Shown here: positions 57,669-64,000 of the stretch, one piece after another
Layout of the letters: each line of letters opens with the position of its first letter
Position numbering within the stretch: position 1 is the stretch's first letter
NCBI GenBank assembly: GCA_009193035.1
Contig: SWDT01000002.1
Coordinates: 310,001-374,000, forward strand
Direction: 5' to 3'
Length of the DNA: 64,000 nt
From: Halicephalobus mephisto
Lineage: Eukaryota > Nematoda > Chromadorea > Rhabditida > Panagrolaimidae
Program-made: the position numbers and the translations under genes
The notes under the pieces: generated by a model
Database searches by the model: none
The model's input: the letters and a program-made list of their open reading frames with translations, nothing else
What the model was told of the DNA's origin: nothing

Positions 57669-60600
57669 ATGACGGCTACAGTCGAATTTTCTGTTCATGT
57701 CGATGGAATTCATCCATGGGATAACGTATTTGTCGTTGGTTCTCATCCGAAAATCGGAAATTGGGATCCTAATTCTGCTCTGGAACTAGCTCCAGATGAT
57801 CATTCGTAAGTTTTTATTTTTTAATTCGTAATTTTTATAATCAAAAATTTTTAATGAGATTTTTAAATTCCCGCGCAGAGAGCGAGTAAAAGTAGGGTTG
57901 GTAAATTTGACAGTCATGCCTAAATCAACTCGCTCTGTTCTTACTCGCGCTTGTTTTTTTCGCAACAATCCTAAAATTCCACAAAAACTCCGAAATTTCG
58001 TTCCAAAACGTTTGAATTTCCAATTTTTTACAACGATATGATTTTATAAAACATTTCAGAGGACTGTGGTCGAACAAAGTCACTCTTGAGGGATCAGATG
58101 GAAAGAAACCCCTTCATTACCGTTATTTCATCGGGTACTATCTCCAAGGAAGCATCGATCCAAATTCCAAAATTATGGTAGTATCGAAATGGGAAGCACA
58201 ATTCTTGCCGAGATCGATTCTTCCTGGGATCCACATGAAGACAGGGATCGATGAATTCGGGTTTTACAGTAAATTCCACTTACTTTACAAAACTACTACT
58301 TTTTTGCAGACGGAAAGACAAAACTGTCCAATGGCTGGCTTCATCAGCCTCAGCTTTGTGAAGCCTTGCTGAGGTTCCACGGGTCTTCTTTGAAATTCTT
58401 CAAAGAAAAATATAATCAAAAAACGTTTTATATAAAAATCGTTCCTTTCGACCTCCGACACAAAGAAGTAAGTATTTTTTGGTTTTTAGTTTTTACTAAT
58501 TCTAATGGATTTTCTATCTAATAGGAAGTAACATACACTCCTGAACGAGGTCACTTTCTTTGGAGAACGTCTTCGGTCTACAGATCCTCTGTATTTTTTT
58601 TCTTTCAATGTTGTCTTGTTTTTTGGGAATTTGGTCATTTTTGAAATTTGTGATGTGTATATTGTTTTTTTTGTTGTATGGAATTGAGTCTGATTATTTC
58701 AGCTAGGAAGCATAGACGACGACGGAGAGGAGTCCTGCGATACTCCGAACGTCCTGCCCCAATTGCCCAGTTTTTCGAATATTCAAGTTTCTGTGAGTTT
58801 TTAACTAAAATTAATGTTGAATTTAATGTTTGAAATTTGCAGAATCTCGTTGGAGATAATCCTAATTTTCGAGATCAGAATATTCATGGTGAAAAATTCG
58901 AAAATCAAAAAGATTTTCTTATTTTTCGAACAAAAACCGTTGCTGTTGATCACTTGGCTTTTAGATTTGAATTTTACACGAAGAAAATCAATAAATTTGA
59001 AGGATGTGATTCATCTGGAGACAAAATTCCACAAATTGAAGAAGATGCATTTCAAAGAATCGCCATCAGTTACTTGATGCCGACGAGTATGTCAGAAACT
59101 TTTGGAAATTGTTCTGTTCCTATTCTTGCAAAAAATCAACAACCAATAGGAACAATGACTGTAGATTACTTACTTGCAAAAGCAATAATTCCTCATACAA
59201 ATCAATCGATGGAAGTTTCTTTTTCAAAACATTGGAAAAAAAGGATACCTTTGGAAATTGGACATCGTGGAAGTGGCAACAGGTAAGATATTTAAAAAAT
59301 CCATATTTCACAGTAATTATACAATGGACTCTCGATATAACGTAATCCAAGGGACCGAACAAAAATTATGTTAAATCGAGAATCAATTTACATTATTTTA
59401 AAGGAAATTTTTCCGGGACTGATAAAATTTCATAAAATTAAAAGTTATGTTAAATCGAGAATTGATTTACATTATTTTAAAGAAAATTTTGCCAAAATGG
59501 AAAAAAGTTACATAAAATCAAGAGTTAGGTTGAATCAAGAATTTATTTACATTATCTTGAAGGAAATTTTGCAAGAATCAAAAAAAAATTACGTAAAATC
59601 AAGAGCTAGGTTGAATTGAAAATTACGTAAAATCAAGAGTTAAATTAAATTGAAAATCGATTATATTAAAAAAGTAAAAAGTTTCCTGTATTCATCCGAT
59701 GAATGTCATAGCGATGGATGCGGAATGGATCAGAATGTCTGATCACCGATGTGAACATCGGCTTCTGAAAATGCATATTTGAGATATGTTTTCCTGGTTC
59801 TATTCATTCGTGACAGGACTTTTTTGTTTCGAACTTTTATTTTCACTTTTTTAATTTAAAAATTAAAAAACAAATAATTTTACGTTTGTTATATAATATT
59901 TTAAAAGCCATTTTAGATAATTTTCAACTTTTTAAAAAGTTTTTATATAAAATTTAATACATCCTTAAAATCCAAAGTTATTTTTCGAAATCTTGAATTC
60001 TGAAAGTTTTTGATTTTAGATTTAGAATCTATGGATTTTATTTCTTTAAAAATATTTCTGTAAAGTTAAATTTAAAATTGGAATATAAAATTTCGGACAA
60101 AAACACCACATAACCTTGTTCACTATGTCGGATTGCAGTCCCTGGGGCGGTTTTACCGAAATTAGAACAATTTTTAGTTTTTTTTGAGTTGTTTGATTTT
60201 TGAAATACTGCAACTTTGAAATATAAGTTTTTGAATTTTCTGAATTTTTATAAGAATATTCGGAATTAAAATTTTTTCGATAAAATTGTTATTTTTTAAA
60301 AATTTTAAAAACTTGAAATTTTGTAAAAAATTTACTTTTGTAAACATATTATTTTTAGTTACACTAAATTTGCCGCTGCTCGAGAAAATACTGTTCATTC
60401 ATTAAATAGAGCCGCCAGAAATGGAGCCGATTTTGTGGAATTTGATGTTCAATTGACGAAGGATCATGTGGCTGTGATTTTTCATGATTTTCATGTTCTT
60501 GTGTCAGTTGCAAAAAGATCTGGATCGACGATGGATTTGAGTAATTTTAATCAAATAGATACTTCAGTTATGGATTACCATGAACTTGGAGTTAAAGATC

Positions 60601-61573
60601 TGAAGTTGAGTCAACTTCGACTTCTTCATCTTAATCATCATAAAGCTACTGAACATCAGGATAAATTGAAAGTTACGGGAAAATTTCAAGAAGACGCAGA
60701 ATATGAGCCTTTTCCGACGTTATTGGACGCTTTGAGGAATGTCGATATGGACACTGGATTCAATATTGAGGTCAAGTACCCCTTGAGGATGAGAGATGGA
60801 GCTCATGAATGTGAAAATTATTTCGAAAGAAACATGTTCATTGATGTTATACTTAATGACGTCATAAATCACGCAGGAATGAGAAGAATTGTGTTTAGTT
60901 CTTTCGATCCAGATATGTGTACTTTGATAGCCTTGAAACAACACAAATATCCTGTTCTTTTTTTGTCCGTGGGAGAAACAAAACGATATGTGCCGTTTGT
61001 GGACGAAAGAACCTGCACAAGTAACATGGCTGTTAATTTTGCGGCTAGTCAAGATATTTTGGTAATTTTGAAATTAAAAATTAAAAATTAATTTTTGTTT
61101 TTTAGGGTGTGAATTTGCATTCTGAAGATATTTTAAGAGATCCTACACCGATTAAAGTGGCTAAAGAAATGGGATTAGTTACGTTTGTTTGGGGCGATGA
61201 TTTGGATCATAGAGAAAATGTTAACAAAATGAGGAAACTTGGTCTTGATGGAATTATATACGATAGAATAGGAGAAATAGAAGCAAGAAAAAATATTTTT
61301 ATTGTTGAAAGAGGTGCAAGAAATACGTTATTTGGAAGTTCTCCTGGACCATCGAGATCAGGATCAGTGGATAAAAATTCACTAAATTCTAGCAGTAATT
61401 TGCCTAATTTTGTATATAGTTTGGATATTGCAAATCCGACTCCTGAATCGAGACCACTTGGATGGAATGGACTCATGAATGGATCTAGTTCTTCGTCCTC
61501 GTCGAATACTCCTGGTAGAGCTGGTTCTCCGAATGCTTCGCCGAAAAGAATAGGCAGATTCCATGAAATCTGA
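57669..61573 (+). CDS. GPCPD1: GPCPD1: glycerophosphocholine phosphodiesterase
   Basis: Eight exons: 57669-57805, 58060-58268, 58310-58467, 58525-58590, 58703-58792, 58843-59282, 60359-61061, 61106-61573; 756 residues. An N-terminal CBM20 starch-binding-type domain (about 1-110; [15 protein letters not shown]) and a linker/beta region precede the GDPD catalytic domain from about 355. Catalytic residues are visible in [10 protein letters not shown], then [23 protein letters not shown] and later NIEVKYP. The tail is Ser-rich ([19 protein letters not shown]). GPCPD1 hydrolyses glycerophosphocholine to choline and glycerol-3-phosphate in the cytosol, and the architecture matches animal GPCPD1. 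The HRG motif is split from ENT by a 1.08-kb intron holding a tandem repeat. AATAAA lies at 61783-61788. Confidence 0.93.
59360..59660. repeat. ~80-bp tandem repeat in GPCPD1 intron 6
   Basis: Four diverged copies of a unit with ATGTTAAATCGAGAATC and TTTACATTATTTTAAAG, near 59370, 59447, 59525 and 59605. Confidence 0.65.
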
Positions 61574-62512
61574 AACTTATCTAATTTCGGATTATTTTAG
61601 ATTTATTTTAAAATTTATTTTAAAATTTATTTTTGAATTAATTTTAGATTTATTTTAAAATTTATTTTAAAATCTATTTTAAATTTTGAATTTATTTTAA
61701 AATCTATTTTTAAATTTATTTTTAAAATTCACTTATTGAGAAGTAATCTCATTGGAAATTTTTTAAACGTGTATTAAAATTGAATAAAATTAACGTAAAA
61801 ATTGAAAGAATATATCCCTTTGGAATTTTAAAGTTTAAATAACGAATTGCGTTTTTTAAATTCTATTTACTGAAAATGTTCAATTTAAAGAAAATTGAAA
61901 ATTTCACGTGTTTTAGAAAAATAATTATTTTAAATTTATTTTAAATTGGAAAAACTGGCACGAACACCGGAGAAAAAAATTGATTGTTCAATTTTTTAAA
62001 GTTTAGTTTTGGAAATGTTTAGTTTTGGAAAATTTTAAAATTATTTAAGCAATTTTTTTCGAAATTATTCAGTTTTAAAGAAATTTAGAATTTTGTTTTT
62101 GGGAAATTTTGATTTTTTAAAATTATTTAATGTCGGAACAGCAACTGGACCAAAAGAGGACCTGGAGCGGTAACCTGAATATCAGGGAACGCGGGATACT
62201 GTAGGACATGAATGAGACTTGGTTGCATTTTAAAAAAAATATGATTTTTCTGTTTTCTATCTTAACAGTTTATTTAAAAAATATAGTGACTGAAAATGGA
62301 CACTATCTTTGATCTTCATTCGAACTGTCAAAGTTACTATTAGAACGGGGAACTGGACCAAAAGAGGACCTGGAGCGGTAGCCTGAATATCAGGGAACGC
62401 GGGATACTGTAGGACATGAATGAGACTATTGTCTTTTGTTTGAAAAAAATATAATTTTTCTGTTTTCTATCCTAAAATTTAGTTTTTTAATTTTTTAATT
62501 TTATTTTTTCCA
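61574..62512. other. AT-rich 3' region with two direct repeats
   Basis: Low-complexity TTTATTTTAAAATT at 61590-61740, the GPCPD1 poly(A) signal, then two ~85-bp direct repeats related to the 10.4-kb foldback element. No gene recognised in this part. Confidence 0.5.
62135..62437. repeat. Two direct copies of a MITE-arm-like sequence
   Basis: Copies at about 62144-62215 and 62350-62430 share AACTGGACCAAAAGAGGACC, CCTGAATATCAGGGAACGCG and GGATACTGTAGGACATGAAT. CCTGAATATCAGGGAACG and GGGATACTGTAG closely match the arms of the 10.4-kb foldback element. Here the copies are in direct orientation. Confidence 0.7.
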
Positions 62513-62514
62513 GT

Positions 62515-63600
62515 TATTTGGTGATATTAGTCCCGGATTGACGGAAATTATTCATCCAGAAGTCCTTCGAAAAGTTGTTTCAAGTTGGATTTTTAGGCTT
62601 TGATCTTTTTTTTTAGGATTTCGAAGATAAAAAAGACTTGACTCTTCAACCGAAAAAACAAACAGTTTCAAAAATGCCCTCAGGCGAAGATTTGGATAAA
62701 TTATTTTTGCATTTTTGGGCTGCAAACAAGGTCCGTAATTTGGAGTTGATGGCTCACTTCCTTTGACGATGGATATTTCCAAAAAAAAAATTCATTGTGT
62801 TCAAAAAAGGAAAATTGCACTTTTGTGAATTTTTTGGAAGATTCAAAAACGAAAATGTAACAGATTTTTGAACGTGATTGAAGTTCCTGATGACGTCACT
62901 TCCCAGGATTATTTTCGAATTTTTTTTCGATGAAATTAAAAAAAAATGAAAAAACGCAAATTATGGATTATATTTTTGTAAAAAATAAAAATTTTTCGAA
63001 ATTATCTCGACGGGAAATTTTGGGATTCAGATAAATGAAAAAATAAGTTTCAAAATTGGATTGCCAAATTTACCATTTTTTCGTTATTATGAAATTAACT
63101 CACACTTTACACAGGAAATTCAAAAATTACAAAAAAATAAAAATTTTTATAGTTTTTGAAAAGTCTAGAATTTAGGTAAAAAACAACACAATTTCGGAGT
63201 TGGATTGCCAGATTTACCACTTTTTTACTTTCACTCGCTCTTGCGCGGGAATTCGGAATTTCGAAAAATTATATTTTAAAAATCAAAAAAATATTGAAAT
63301 TTAAAATTTTTAAAAAATAATAAAATTTTTAAAATTAAAAAAATAATAGAAAAATTTAAATTTTAAAAAAATAAAATTTTAAATTGAAAAAATTAATTTA
63401 GTAATTTTCGCAGTTGAAAGTTCAAACTCAATTTGGATTCTGTAAAATCCAAAAATATCATTTCTGGACGAGACCTCCTGGAATGTCTCGGAGTCAACGA
63501 GGCAAATTGCTTCTCGATGACGTCATGGGGAGCTTCCTAACCGAATTTTCTTCTGTTTTTGAGAAAACTCGAGAAATCACAATTTTTCAAGTGCCAAAAA
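62515..63600 (+). CDS. Possible partial gene at window end, unrecognised
   Basis: Coding-like stretches: from acceptor TTTTTTCCAG (62514), LFGDISPGLTEIIHPEVLRK. After a 48-nt intron (GTTGTTTCAAG ... TTTTTAG) comes DFEDKKDLTLQPKKQ then SGEDLDKLFLHFWAANK, to about 62730 (in-frame stop at 62766 if read through). From acceptor TTTTCGCAG (63413) comes FGFCKIQKYHFWTRPPG then SRSQRGKLLLDDVMGSF. Frames are compatible with joining via a weak GTCCGT donor. No start and no known family. It may be a degraded gene, an alternative GPCPD1 3' end, or part of a gene beyond the window. Confidence 0.25.
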
Positions 63601-64000
63601 TAATAGTCTGCAATTTTCATTTTTTTTCGAATAAATTTAAAAATTTTTTTTATTTGAGAAATTAGAAAACATAAGAAGGAAAATCAACAATCCTCGGAAA
63701 AGCCCCTGAGGAAGTTTCGTTAATTCATTTCGGATGAGTTTCTGGTTCCTTATCCGCTCCGGGTCCGTCCAAGGCCCGAGGCTGATATCTGTCGACAAAG
63801 CCAGGGGTACTTTTTCAGAGTTTAGACTTTTTTGGAATGAATAAAAAAATTTGTCCTCGAAATTTCCGGGATTACGGTACTTGGATAAAATTAAAGAACA
63901 TTTTTAAAATCCTAAAATTTCCCAGAATTTAATGGGTATTTTTGGAATTTTATAAAAACGCAAAAATTCAATTTCACATTTTTTTGTCCTGAGTGGAAAG
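62767..64000. other. Window end: repeats, little coding signal
   Basis: Two GCGCGGGAATTC-family copies at about 63050-63125 and 63185-63255, AT low-complexity at 63260-63410, one coding-like stretch at 63414-63600, and unremarkable sequence to the end. Confidence 0.45.

Noticed and set aside
57407..57724. 105-codon plus-strand frame overlapping the GPCPD1 start
   Set aside because: Different frame from the conserved CBM20 exon; likely 5' UTR.

Overview
The window looks like a gene-dense stretch of a nematode genome, most likely a rhabditid. It is very AT-rich. Introns are often 43-50 nt, with TTTTCAG or TTTTAG acceptors. Several start codons sit a few bases after a TTTCAG-type acceptor, as expected for spliced-leader trans-splicing. 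There is a degenerate block of the nematode telomere hexamer TTAGGC at about 1.32-1.92 kb. The species cannot be named from the sequence alone. All gene models were spliced by eye: every junction keeps frame, but no transcript evidence was available.

Layout: 0-5.5 kb is AT-rich repeat with no gene. 5.5-10.2 kb (+) is a SCHIP1 homologue with a 155-bp satellite in one intron. 11.2-12.9 kb (+) is DDI1, the ubiquitin-directed aspartyl protease. 13.3-15.2 kb (-) is a C/EBP-family bZIP factor. 15.2-21.8 kb is repeat-rich and intergenic. 21.9-22.9 kb (-) is a ceramide synthase. 23.9-26.9 kb (+) is an odd protein built from two degenerate Hsp70-like segments around an unrelated insert. 28.2 kb (+) is a small acidic protein with a PP1-docking motif. 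28.8-32.4 kb (-) is a DEG/ENaC channel. 33.5-35.4 kb (+) is splicing factor SF1. 35.7-43.7 kb (+) is a Rab32/38-type GTPase (glo-1-like). Its 7.1-kb intron contains a complete 767-residue multi-pass membrane protein on the other strand (36.3-39.5 kb). 45.5-47.1 kb (+) is an FMR1/FXR homologue, followed about 90 nt after its poly(A) signal by a LAP1/LULL1-type torsin activator (47.4-48.4 kb), which looks like an operon. 48.8-51.6 kb (-) is ALDH8A1. Mitochondrial RBFA (49.2-50.1 kb, +) lies inside an ALDH8A1 intron and overlaps one of its coding exons by 43 nt. 52.2-53.4 kb (-) is WDR5. 54.0-54.9 kb (+) is FAM8A1. 55.0-55.6 kb (-) is snapin. 57.7-61.6 kb (+) is GPCPD1. The last 2.4 kb has repeats and a possible partial gene.

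The genes are mostly housekeeping and cell-biological: RNA processing and translation (SF1, FXR, RBFA), chromatin (WDR5), proteostasis (DDI1, FAM8A1, Hsp70-like), lysosome-related organelles (Rab32/38, snapin), nuclear envelope/ER (LAP1-like) and lipid metabolism (ceramide synthase, GPCPD1). No single pathway unites them.

The most unusual items are the rearranged Hsp70-like gene, the FMR1/FXR homologue paired with a torsin activator, the ALDH8A1/RBFA antisense overlap, and a recurrent dispersed element carrying the E2F-like core GCGCGGGAA.
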